The position numbers were made by a program, and so were the translations under genes. Below, in pieces: positions 38,269-46,010 of a stretch of DNA of 64,000 bases. The notes under the pieces are model-generated. The model was not told the origin of the DNA. It searched no databases and saw nothing but the letters and a program-made list of their open reading frames with translations. Source of the DNA: Xenophilus aerolatus (GTDB lineage: Bacteria > Pseudomonadota > Gammaproteobacteria > Burkholderiales > Burkholderiaceae_C). The stretch lies in assembly GCA_029968055.1 (NCBI GenBank), contig JASCNX010000001.1, positions 558,001-622,000 on the forward strand. The letters are read 5' to 3'. Every line of letters begins with the position of its first letter. Positions within the stretch are counted from its first letter, which is position 1.

Positions 38269-39314
38269 TTGTAGGAAGAAACTTTTCGACTTACAAAGTT
38301 TAACACTTGTAGTCTTTTGCGTCCGAAAACTGGCGGACTGACCTGCCGACTACTCCTCAGTTTTGTTTAGATTGCATGGCTCTGCCGGCCTTTGGCACCT
38401 AGGCGGGGCGCGTTAGCCAACGGGTGGAGGGCTACCCGCGAAAGGTTGGCAAGCCGTCTCGATACTCGGCATAAAAGCCAGATGCAGTAGGCTGCGCGGT
38501 AATGCGCGGTGGTTGCGGGAAGCACAAGCTAGAGAATCGACCGAGCGGCTTCAACGAGAAGACACCGCTGGATGAGCGCCGGGAAGAGAGGCATTTGGCC
38601 GGTCGACTTCTTACATGAGCGTACGAAGTCGAGCAGAGGACCTTACCTTGGCGCAGCGGTCTGGCCGCTGGCCATCGCAATGTCGTCGTGCACCAGCACG
38701 TTCATCCGGTTGACGGCGGTATCTTGTCTGAATTGCTTAAAAAAACAGCAAATTGCGTGATTTTCCGGTGCGAGACTCGTCAGTCTATTTTTGTCCGGAT
38801 TTTATGATATACTGGATATAAGTCCAGTAATTCGCTGAATTTGCTTAAAATATAAGCAAAATCTGCATTTTTAGCCGGATAAATCGAGTTTTTTTGGCGG
38901 TTTCGGCTGCCGAGCTTGCTGGCCTAGCGCGGCTCGAATCCCTCGCAAATTCGACGCCGCGCCGATGAGTCTCCGGCCGCTTTCTTCGTGTCGAGGATTT
39001 GCCACGGGGCCCCACATTTGAGGAGTGGCGCGGCGATGCCCCGAACCCGAGCGTCGGTGCCTGGCTGAAGGCGCATGTAGCCTAGATGTGCCGGTCTTTC
39101 GGCTGGTCCTTCCAGTCGTTGCCGACCCCCGAACGAGCCCTGTGTGGCCTGTGAGGGCTTCATCGATGCCCAAACTGATGGTGTCGACCCAAGGGTTCGA
39201 GCTGCCTTCAACATGCGTGGGGTCGTGCCGTTGTACCCGATAGGGCGCCTGGCCTTCCGACCCACCTCTAGCCGGTGCAGGCCCTGCGACGGGTGAGTTA
39301 GTCCGAGCACCTCG
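38269..39314. other. 1-kb non-coding, AT-rich operator-like region
   Basis: No convincing gene. The stretch 38730-38890 is far richer in A/T than the surroundings. It carries three inverted repeats: TTGCT/AGCAA (38733-38751), a 20-bp palindrome at 38810-38829, and TTTGCTTA/TAAGCAAA (38840-38860). A TATACT -10-like element (38808-38813) overlaps the second. The promoter-operator has no intact gene downstream on either strand, so its gene was probably deleted. Confidence 0.55.
38810..38829. promoter_or_regulatory. 20-bp palindromic operator, LexA-like variant
   Basis: TACTGGATATAAGTCCAGTA has 7-bp perfect arms. It keeps the CTGx-N8-xCAG spacing of a LexA box but with G/C at the fourth position (CTGG...CCAG), so it may be a divergent SOS box or a phage-type repressor site. 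Confidence 0.5.
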
Positions 39315-39464
39315 ATGCCGAGGGTCGTAGATCTGCTGCGTCATCCGAAGCTCCCGTGGCTCTTCGCCGATGAGCTGTCGCGGGCAATCCAGGCGGCGCT
39401 CAACGAGTTGGCTCTCGACACCCCGGCCGGGTACCGGCGTGGTCGAAGTTCTCTACGCCTGTAG
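39315..39464 (+). CDS. Possible small protein, 49 aa
   Basis: The frame MPRVVDLLRHPKLPWLFADE continues LSRAIQAALNELALDTPAG and ends in TAG. Its amphipathic, Leu-rich composition is protein-like, but no SD is obvious. It may be a remnant. A GC-rich inverted repeat (CGGCCG...CGGCCG, then TTCTT) lies just downstream near 39507-39537. Confidence 0.3.
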   Translation: MPRVVDLLRHPKLPWLFADELSRAIQAALNELALDTPAGYRRGRSSLRL

Positions 39465-39636
39465 GACTGGCTGGCCCTCGGCTGGCTGACCCGCCGTTTT
39501 CTTCTAGCGGCCGTCCGACTCTGGGCGGCCGTTCTTCCGCGCACTGATCGCTGCACCCCGGCGTATCCGACATGAATCGGAGGCTGGCGCACGTCCGTGC
39601 CTGTCGTTCATCTCTTCATTCACAAAGGACTGATCC

Positions 39637-40017
39637 ATGTGCGATCTTCTGGACCCCACCGTGCCCCGCAAGCGCGCAACGCCGGCCGCGCCGTCGACCG
39701 CTGAGGCTCTGTTCCGACTCGGCAGCATCTACGCTACGCCCGGCGCTCTGGCACTGCTTGAACGCCACGGTACATGCGCCGCGACCTTGCTGGTGCGCCA
39801 CCAAAGCGGCGACTTCGGCCACGTCGGCGCCGACAGCATCCGAGACAACCAGCAGGCGATCCAACACGGCAACCGCATCTTGAGCGTCTACCGGCTCTTG
39901 GACGACGCGGCGCTCGAGCGGATGACGCCGGCCGAACGCCGCCGTAGTCCTCAGGCCTGGATCATCACCGAGGCCGACCGCAGCGTGACCACCTTGCTGC
40001 TGCCGGAGGACTACTGA
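39637..40017 (+). CDS. ICE/island-associated conserved hypothetical, 126 aa
   Basis: AAAGGA lies 9 bp before the ATG. The body ALFRLGSIYATPGALALLER with LLVRHQSGDFGHV and the end AWIITEADRSVTTLLLPEDY is a recurring plasmid/ICE protein pattern, often misnamed a restriction subunit. It is the first gene of a tight three-gene operon; the next gene's GTG start is 2 bp after the stop. Confidence 0.72.
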   Translation: MCDLLDPTVPRKRATPAAPSTAEALFRLGSIYATPGALALLERHGTCAATLLVRHQSGDFGHVGADSIRDNQQAIQHGNRILSVYRLLDDAALERMTPAERRRSPQAWIITEADRSVTTLLLPEDY

Positions 40018-40018
40018 T

Positions 40019-40735
40019 GTGGCGGGATCCCGAGATGCTGGCGCTCCGTCCAACCGGTTCACCCGGTACTTCGCTCCACTGCAGATCGGCCGGGTGCTCG
40101 CCACCCACTGCCAGCGCCAGGAAGTCGTGGAAGTCCATCTGCGTCAGAGCCACCTCGATGGCGCTTGCGCCCACCATGTTCTGGCCATGGCGTTGATTGC
40201 CATGGGCCTGGTCAAACGCAGCGCCGTGCTCAACATGAGTCACCGCCGGTACGGCCATGCCGCGGATCTGTATGCCGCGCTGGCCGACCACTGGATGGAT
40301 GGGGCCTATGCCGCTGAAGTCGTCTATGCGATCCAGCAGCTGGACTTGCCGCTGGCCATGGACTGGATCGATGGCTTCGACCGGGGTGTGGACCGCTTCG
40401 CCGTCGACGCGCTGATGCTCGGTCGGCTGGTGATGCTGGCGTATGAGCGAAGCCAGCACAACCGGCACTGGGTGCTGGGTATCGGCTGCGGCGGGACCGC
40501 CGCCGGCAGGCAGCACCAGGTGGACACGCTGCTCACGCTCGATCCGTCGTTGGACGCGCTGCCCTTCGCCATCGGCAACGGTCAGTTCAAGACCGCGCGG
40601 ACCGTGGACTTCGAGTCTCGGCGCACGTCGGTGCGGTGGGTCTACGAGACTGTCGAGGGCGTGGAGTCTGTCCGGCTGATGTCGGCGATCAGCTTGGCGG
40701 TTCGGCCGAGACTTCCGACCAAGCGCAGGCATTGA
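40019..40735 (+). CDS. C39-like predicted cysteine peptidase
   Basis: 238 residues with a GTG start at 40019 behind GGAGGA. A Q43..C50 pair in HLRQSHLDGACAHHVLAMAL, H150 in HNRHWVLGIG and D175 in LLTLDPS give the Gln/Cys/His/Asp order of papain-like C39 peptidases. The residues between have the expected helical and strand spacing. C39-like domains process leader peptides or act in small-molecule and toxin systems. It is coupled to the gene before and separated by 1 bp from the gene after. Confidence 0.6.
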   Translation: MAGSRDAGAPSNRFTRYFAPLQIGRVLATHCQRQEVVEVHLRQSHLDGACAHHVLAMALIAMGLVKRSAVLNMSHRRYGHAADLYAALADHWMDGAYAAEVVYAIQQLDLPLAMDWIDGFDRGVDRFAVDALMLGRLVMLAYERSQHNRHWVLGIGCGGTAAGRQHQVDTLLTLDPSLDALPFAIGNGQFKTARTVDFESRRTSVRWVYETVEGVESVRLMSAISLAVRPRLPTKRRH

Positions 40736-40736
40736 C

Positions 40737-41081
40737 ATGGCGCGGCGACCATCCAGGACCGAAGCCGAGCGTCCGATGCGGCAACTTCTGGCCGATCTGA
40801 GGGCGCTCGGCGCGGCAACGGCGGACGAGCTGACCAGTGCTCAGCAACATGAGCTGCACCAGCGCGTCAGCGAGAACGCGGCCACTGTCATGGCGGTGTG
40901 CCAGAACGGCTTGGCGGCGCTCGGGCATCTGCTGGCGCACGGCGCACCGGTCATCGAAGACGGGACGGTCGGCGCGGACTCGGTGGAGGCGCTGGGCTGG
41001 CTGATGGCTGAAGTGGGAGACTTGGCTGCCACTTGTGCCGCATTGTCAGCCGCCGCTCGTCGAACGACCTCGTGTTCCTGA
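40737..41081 (+). CDS. Third gene of the C39-like operon, hypothetical, 114 aa
   Basis: The ATG is one base after the peptidase stop. The protein is almost wholly helical and Ala/Leu-rich (MRQLLADLRALGAATADELT; ENAATVMAVCQNGLAALGHL), with no membrane segment. It may be a regulator, substrate or immunity partner of the peptidase. Its 3' end overlaps the convergent XRE gene by 36 bp. No family was recognised. Confidence 0.55.
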   Translation: MARRPSRTEAERPMRQLLADLRALGAATADELTSAQQHELHQRVSENAATVMAVCQNGLAALGHLLAHGAPVIEDGTVGADSVEALGWLMAEVGDLAATCAALSAAARRTTSCS

Positions 41082-41414
41082 GGCAGCTTCGGCTTTAGGG
41101 GGTGCCGGAAGATGGGCAAGCAGCTTGCGGACCTCTGCCCGTTCCGACTTGGTGGCGTGCGCGTACCGAAAGAGCAGCAGCGCCACTTCGTCTTCTGGTG
41201 CATACAGGAACGCGGCAGAGATACCGAGAACGGCTGCGAGGTTCTGGGCCGTGAGGTAGTCAGGTTTGTGCACCCCGAGTTCGTAGCGGTTGATTCGCGT
41301 GCTGGCGACGAATTCGTCAATCCCAGCGCGAATACCCAGCTGCTTCTGCGAAAGACCTGCAGCCATTCGCGCCTGCCTCAGCCGCTCTCCCCATTGCTTA
41401 TCAGCTTCCGACAT
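41046..41414 (-). CDS. XRE-family HTH regulator
   Basis: 122 residues. The HTH is clear: ERLRQARMAAGLSQKQLGIR, AGIDEFVASTRINRYELGVH and NLAAVLGISAAFLYAPEDEV. The C-terminus is a short basic tail. It is convergent with the C39-like operon and divergent from the membrane-protein/hydrolase operon; palindromes in its own promoter suggest autoregulation. Confidence 0.88.
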   Translation of the reverse strand: MSEADKQWGERLRQARMAAGLSQKQLGIRAGIDEFVASTRINRYELGVHKPDYLTAQNLAAVLGISAAFLYAPEDEVALLLFRYAHATKSERAEVRKLLAHLPAPPKAEAASGTRGRSTSGG

Positions 41415-41433
41415 CCGTAGCTCTGCAAAAGGC

Positions 41434-41480
41434 TACGAGATTCGTAACTTCCGTATGATTCGGATACTACGAGTTTCGTA
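41434..41480. promoter_or_regulatory. XRE operator array TACGA-N3-TCGTA
   Basis: Two perfect palindromes, TACGAGATTCGTA (41434-41446) and TACGAGTTTCGTA (41468-41480), flank a third weaker dyad TCCG-N7-CGGA (41450-41464). They are centred 34 bp apart, about three helical turns. They lie between the XRE start and the divergent operon, so they are probable XRE binding sites controlling both. Confidence 0.78.
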
Positions 41481-41521
41481 GCTTCTGGGGGCGGTCAACC
41501 ACCTACAGAAGGAGAAACCCA

Positions 41522-41572
41522 ATGAGCCAGAAACACACCATTCATCCGGAGGGAAAACGCCATGGCTTCTGA
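41522..41572 (+). CDS. Possible 16-aa leader peptide upstream of the membrane protein gene
   Basis: MSQKHTIHPEGKRHGF with a strong SD (AAGGAG) in front. Its stop lies inside the next gene, whose ATG at 41562 is 10 bp before it, so translation of the two would be coupled. It may be a real leader or simply expose the second SD (GGAGGG, 41548-41553). Confidence 0.35.
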   Translation: MSQKHTIHPEGKRHGF

Positions 41573-42593
41573 TCTGCAACTCTTGCGCGTGGTCGCGTTC
41601 AACGCCGAGGGCCAGCCCGTGCTGGTTCCGCTGGAGCGTTGGAAGCTCCAATACAGCGAGCGGCGCGCAACCCTGGCACTCAAGTGTTCCGGCTACAGCC
41701 GCACGTACGACCTGCGCACCGAACTGGCTTCCGTCGCGCCGATGGACTCGCGCAAGAAGGTGTCGCTGGGCAAGACGCTGGGCCGCGTGGCGCTGACCGG
41801 CCTGGTTCACGGGCGCCATGGCGCAGCTGCCGATCTCCGGTGGGGTGGGCTCGACCGCGATGAGGTCGTGACGCTCATGCTGTTCTTCCGCGACACGACG
41901 ACCGTACAGATCGACCTTGAGTCGGACGAAGTCCAAGCCTTGCTGGAAATGGTCCCGGAGTCGGTGGCGTCCGAAGAAGCGTACGAAGCGGCGACAGCCG
42001 TGGTGCGCCGGATCAACGCCATGGTCGAAGACGGTCCGCGTGTCGTGGGCGAACTGGACGCCAAGACTTCCAAGCTCGCCGATGAACTGGCGGCGCTGCG
42101 GCCCAAGGTGGAGAGCGGCGAGTCTTTCGACGAGCGCCAGGCCGCGCGCGAACGTTGGGGGACCATTGAGCGAGAGCTAGCAGAACTTCAGTCCACGCGA
42201 GTCGCGGTGGTCTATACCCTGGCGTTTCAGGGCAAGGACGGTGGCACGGCCCATGCCAAGCCAAGCGTGCCGTTGCCAGCAGCTGGAGCAGGGCAGGGGG
42301 GTGGCGCTGCGGCGGCCACGTCGGTCGCACCGCTGGCCACCGTGGCGCCGGCTCCGGTCTCGAGGCCGGCCGCTCCGATCCAACCCGCGGCAGCCCGACC
42401 ATCGGTGCGAAGGAGTGGCCCCGGCATGGTGGTCAAGACGCTGGTCTTCGTGCTCGGCGCCTTCGTCGGCTGCGTCGCCGCGCTCATGTCGATGGTCTTC
42501 TTCGGACCGTGGGGCCTCATCCTGTCACCGGTGACCATCATCGGCGCCGGCTGGCTGGCGGTGAAGATGCTCAAGAACCTCATGAGCCGGTAG
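41562..42593 (+). CDS. Hypothetical protein with C-terminal membrane hairpin, 343 aa
   Basis: The N-terminal part is soluble (LQLLRVVAFNAEGQPVLVPL; RDEVVTLMLFFRDTTTVQID). A helical coiled region (residues about 125-220), an Ala/Pro-rich linker, and two closing transmembrane helices (VVKTLVFVLGAFVGCVAALM; WGLILSPVTIIGAGWLAVKM) follow. GGAGGG precedes the ATG. Such a tail-anchored architecture is seen in accessory loci of unknown role. It is co-transcribed with the hydrolase that follows. Confidence 0.62.
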   Translation: MASDLQLLRVVAFNAEGQPVLVPLERWKLQYSERRATLALKCSGYSRTYDLRTELASVAPMDSRKKVSLGKTLGRVALTGLVHGRHGAAADLRWGGLDRDEVVTLMLFFRDTTTVQIDLESDEVQALLEMVPESVASEEAYEAATAVVRRINAMVEDGPRVVGELDAKTSKLADELAALRPKVESGESFDERQAARERWGTIERELAELQSTRVAVVYTLAFQGKDGGTAHAKPSVPLPAAGAGQGGGAAAATSVAPLATVAPAPVSRPAAPIQPAAARPSVRRSGPGMVVKTLVFVLGAFVGCVAALMSMVFFGPWGLILSPVTIIGAGWLAVKMLKNLMSR

Positions 42594-42604
42594 GCGGAGG
42601 CGTC

Positions 42605-43624
42605 ATGATGAACTGGAGCGCCTGCGTATCGGTCGCCAGGGTCTTGGCATGGGCCGTGGCGACGGTGGTGGCTGCTTCGGCGGCCTACGCCCAGACTGCC
42701 AGTCCCCAGAACGCGGAGGCCGTGACCTGGGACAGCATCGTCTGCCGCCTTGGCAAATGTGAGCCGCTGAAGGTCAGGGGATACCTGTTCACGCAGCCGG
42801 GTGACAAAGCCGTGGTCATCTTGTCGCATGGCTCGGTCGGCGTCGACGCCAGGATCTTCGAGCGAGTGGACCGGCTGCGCGAAGTCGGCATCGCGGCGCT
42901 GGTGCCGGAGCACTGGGCATCGCGGGGTATCGGCGAAGTTCTCGGTGACCTGAAAGGTGCGCCGGCCAAGGGCGCCAGCGAGCTGAACTTGGCCTTCGAC
43001 ATCTACACGGCGGTTGCTTGGCTCAGGTCGGATCGTGGCTTTGCGAAGGTCGGCGCGCTCGGCGCGTCCTACGGTGGCGGCGCGCAGATCACGGTCCAGC
43101 AAGACTGGGCACGGACGGTCATCGAGAAGACAATGGCGTACCACTACAAGCAGCCATTCGTGGCCAAGCCGCTGGACGCGCAAGTCTCTATGTACGGCTT
43201 CTGTGGCTACCGCAACGCGCTACGTGACCGGTTCGACGGCACGCCGATCCTGTTCATCAATGGCGACAGGGACGAGATGACACCGGCCAAGCTGTGCGAG
43301 CAGTTGGTGCCGTGGATGAACGAGCGCGGCGGCAATGCCAGCATGGCGACATTAAAGGGCGCGTATCACGCGTTCGATGCGCGCGAGCGGGCGGCGTGGG
43401 TGCCGAAGGTCAAGCACATGGGCAAGTGCGATCTGGTAGTGGATGTTGGGGGGACGACCAACCTGACGACCGGTCATCTGACGGCTGATGCAGACTTCAA
43501 TGTGGCGTTGCCAAAGGCTGTCGAGGAGTGTGCGACGGCTTGGGGATACACGAGCGGCAACTCTGGCGATCCGCAGATCGGTCAACCGGTGTGGCTGCCG
43601 TTTCTAAAGGCAAATCTCCAGTAG
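42605..43624 (+). CDS. Exported dienelactone-hydrolase-like alpha/beta hydrolase
   Basis: 339 residues, ATG at 42605 behind GGAGG. A signal peptide (VLAWAVATVVAASAAYA) is followed by the hydrolase fold: VVILSHGSVGVDARIFERVD, nucleophile elbow GASYGGG, acid in NGDRDEM and His in GAYHAFDARE. The triad is complete. Substrate is unknown; DLH-like enzymes hydrolyse lactones and esters. It follows the membrane-hairpin gene by 11 bp. Confidence 0.78.
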   Translation: MMNWSACVSVARVLAWAVATVVAASAAYAQTASPQNAEAVTWDSIVCRLGKCEPLKVRGYLFTQPGDKAVVILSHGSVGVDARIFERVDRLREVGIAALVPEHWASRGIGEVLGDLKGAPAKGASELNLAFDIYTAVAWLRSDRGFAKVGALGASYGGGAQITVQQDWARTVIEKTMAYHYKQPFVAKPLDAQVSMYGFCGYRNALRDRFDGTPILFINGDRDEMTPAKLCEQLVPWMNERGGNASMATLKGAYHAFDARERAAWVPKVKHMGKCDLVVDVGGTTNLTTGHLTADADFNVALPKAVEECATAWGYTSGNSGDPQIGQPVWLPFLKANLQ

Positions 43625-43651
43625 TTGACGGCGCGTACTCCAATCGCCGGT

Positions 43652-44554
43652 TTATGCCGCCCAGCCGAACTCCCTAATGATCAGGCCAATCGACTGCAGA
43701 GCCAATTCATCGTCGCCGTTCTCCGGTGGACGGCCTCCCTTGGCGTGCTGTACGTTTGGCTTTCCTCGGCTATGGAGTAGGGCAACGATTTGGGCAGCCT
43801 TCGCCACGCAGTAAAGCTCGAGCTTCTCAACTCTCTTGGCTAGGTCGCCAAGGTCCAGGCCGAACACGCTATCCCTTTCGTGCCCGGCCTGGACGAGCCA
43901 TCTAGACAACAAGATCGTGAGCGCGGCTCGGCAATGGTCCACCACCGATGTCGGAGTCTCGCGAAACGCGGAGTTGAGGACGCGCTCAATCGCTTCAGCA
44001 ACCGCTGGCCGATGCTCCGGCGCAACTTGCATATAGTCCAACGTCGGAATGATGGCGAACGCAGTGAGTGATTTGAGTGTGACCATCACCGACCCGTTAG
44101 CGAGTGCTTCGGTCTGGATGATCCGCCACGGAGATGCGGCTCTCGAATCACCAAGTGCCAGCGTCATGCCCTCACCGCGATTGGCCATGTTCAACAGAGG
44201 TTGGCACGCCGCGAAGGTGTAGAGGGTTTTGGCGACCCTGCCCCCGGCGCCGACTTGTCTCATCATGGGATCTTCGTATGGGTGCGGCCCAACCCGCTGC
44301 TGGTTTGGCTGCTGCTGCCCGGGTTGCGGTTCATACAGCCTGCCTCGGCGAGTCCGAGTGACCGGGTCGAATGAGTCCTCGCGAAAGAGCCATCTGAGGG
44401 GATCGACCGACAAGCCTCTTGGCAAGTCCTGCCAGTCAGCCTGCGCTGCAATCAGCTTCACCTGCGTGATGCTCGGGGTCGGAACCGTTGGAATGTCCGC
44501 CCTACCTAAGCCCTCGTAGACGAGTCCTGTGTTGTCGCAGACTCCCAAGTGCAT
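43652..44554 (-). CDS. Third gene of the Gabija-like locus, unknown, 300 aa
   Basis: It lies 58 bp downstream of gajB on the same strand, so probably in the operon. The N-terminal half is unstructured and Pro/Gln-rich (RLYEPQPGQQQPNQQRVGPH). The C-terminal 120 residues are helical (TSVVDHCRAALTILLSRWLV; LEKLYC-type helices; QSIGLIIREFGWAA), with a fold that loosely recalls HEPN-like bundles. No catalytic motif is certain. A sensor, inhibitor or auxiliary effector role is possible. Confidence 0.6.
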   Translation of the reverse strand: MHLGVCDNTGLVYEGLGRADIPTVPTPSITQVKLIAAQADWQDLPRGLSVDPLRWLFREDSFDPVTRTRRGRLYEPQPGQQQPNQQRVGPHPYEDPMMRQVGAGGRVAKTLYTFAACQPLLNMANRGEGMTLALGDSRAASPWRIIQTEALANGSVMVTLKSLTAFAIIPTLDYMQVAPEHRPAVAEAIERVLNSAFRETPTSVVDHCRAALTILLSRWLVQAGHERDSVFGLDLGDLAKRVEKLELYCVAKAAQIVALLHSRGKPNVQHAKGGRPPENGDDELALQSIGLIIREFGWAA

Positions 44555-44612
44555 ATATCCTCGCGAACTTCGATTGAGACTGACATTGTCGGTTGCGGAA
44601 TACGCAGGCCAA

Positions 44613-46010
44613 TCACAAATCCGGCGCGTTGAACTGGACGAACCGTTGCGATGAAGCGATCGTCAGCGTTCGCGTGGCTCTGGAAATTGCGACATAGAAG
44701 AGCTTCGCTTGGGCTTGCCGCTCGTTGCCGAAGTGCGTTGCGTCTGGGATGACTACATGGTCGAATTCCAGGCCCTTCAAGAGCAGCGGTGTTGAGACGG
44801 TGCGTTTAGGCATCTTCCGGCCCGAATTGCTGACCCGTTGGCGGACGCTGAGAGTGGCCGCTGCCATCGTTTCGGCGCGCCCTGCAGCGACCTGCCGGGC
44901 CGCATGCTCGGCGTCCCGCCAGAGCTCGTTGCGGTACAGCTTCCACTTCGGACGCTTGCGAGCCAAGGAGAACAACTGAGTGACGGCTTCGGTGCCGTTG
45001 CCTTCGCCGACATCCGGGACCAATTCCCTCATTGCTTGCTGTATCGCGGCGTCTTCCGGATCGGGGGCTTCGCCGTCTGCGGCCGCCTTCTTGTGAAAGC
45101 AGTCCTCGCTTAGAGCAAGAAAGGCTTGAACTCGAGCGCGGCCGTCGGCGGCGCGATCCCAGGCAAATGCGAATTCTCTCAGACGGTTGGCCGCTATCTC
45201 TTCGATCGCCTGATAGCCGCCGTTGGCGGCCCTGGCTAGGCGGTAGCAAAGACCCTTGTTGCAATGTATGGCGGCGAAACTGCCCTCCTTGCCGTCGACG
45301 CCCTCGAACAGAACCCTCATGTCGAAGGCGTCGCCGGATTCGCGGTAGGTAATGCGAGGGTCGGCTAAGTCGATGACCTCGCCCTGCATGAGCTTCTCGC
45401 GTGTTTCTGCAATCCACTGCCCAAGCTCCGGGTTCTTGCCTGCCCAGCGGTGCGGAGTTTCGAGCGTTCCCGCGAGCGGGAAGCCTGAATGGATTTCGTT
45501 GTCCCAGCTCAGCGTCGCTCCTGCGAACTCGAAGATCCCCTGCATCGGGTCGCCGAAGATCAACGTAGGGACGATGCCGGAGAGCGCGATCGCGAGCTCG
45601 TGCTGCAACCCATGGCAATCTTGATACTCGTCGATCAGGATCCGATCGTAGGAGGACGAGACAACCTCGCGGACCGCCGGGACGCGCAACGCCCACGCCG
45701 CTCCGCGATAGAGCTGATTCCATTGTTCGCCGGTCTGTGGCATTCCATCCGGCGGCTGGGCCACGCCAGGGAAGGCATGGGTGTACCGCATGCACCAGCC
45801 GGCTAATGTGTCCACGGCCACCTGGGCATGAGGGATGCCAAGGCGCTTCAATCGCGAGCGAATCGCGTGCACGCCGGCGTGCGTGTGCGTCAGGATCAAG
45901 GCGCGGCAGCCCATCGCTGCCACGTTGGCAATGATCTCCGTCTTCCCGTGGCCCGCGGGGGCGACGACGGCGGCATTTCCCAACCGAAACAGCTCTGCCG
46001 CATCAGGCAT
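44613..46010 (-). CDS. UvrD-like helicase, GajB-like
   Basis: 465 residues from the ATG at 46010, which overlaps gajA by 8 bp. Superfamily 1 motifs are in order: Walker A APAGHGKT (17-24), Ia THTHAGVHAIRSRL, II ILIDEYQDC (Asp127-Glu128), III GDPMQGIFEFAG, and VI FYVAISRATRTL. It lacks the long 2B domain of repair UvrD and fits the compact GajB. In Gabija, GajB binds with GajA and senses DNA ends or nucleotides. The product name rests on the gene pair. Confidence 0.82.
   Translation of the reverse strand: MPDAAELFRLGNAAVVAPAGHGKTEIIANVAAMGCRALILTHTHAGVHAIRSRLKRLGIPHAQVAVDTLAGWCMRYTHAFPGVAQPPDGMPQTGEQWNQLYRGAAWALRVPAVREVVSSSYDRILIDEYQDCHGLQHELAIALSGIVPTLIFGDPMQGIFEFAGATLSWDNEIHSGFPLAGTLETPHRWAGKNPELGQWIAETREKLMQGEVIDLADPRITYRESGDAFDMRVLFEGVDGKEGSFAAIHCNKGLCYRLARAANGGYQAIEEIAANRLREFAFAWDRAADGRARVQAFLALSEDCFHKKAAADGEAPDPEDAAIQQAMRELVPDVGEGNGTEAVTQLFSLARKRPKWKLYRNELWRDAEHAARQVAAGRAETMAAATLSVRQRVSNSGRKMPKRTVSTPLLLKGLEFDHVVIPDATHFGNERQAQAKLFYVAISRATRTLTIASSQRFVQFNAPDL

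Noticed and set aside
38871-39344. Overlapping minus-strand frames of 157 and 128 codons
   Set aside because: Low-complexity Arg/Gly/Ser composition typical of chance frames in GC-rich DNA; no start signal or domain.
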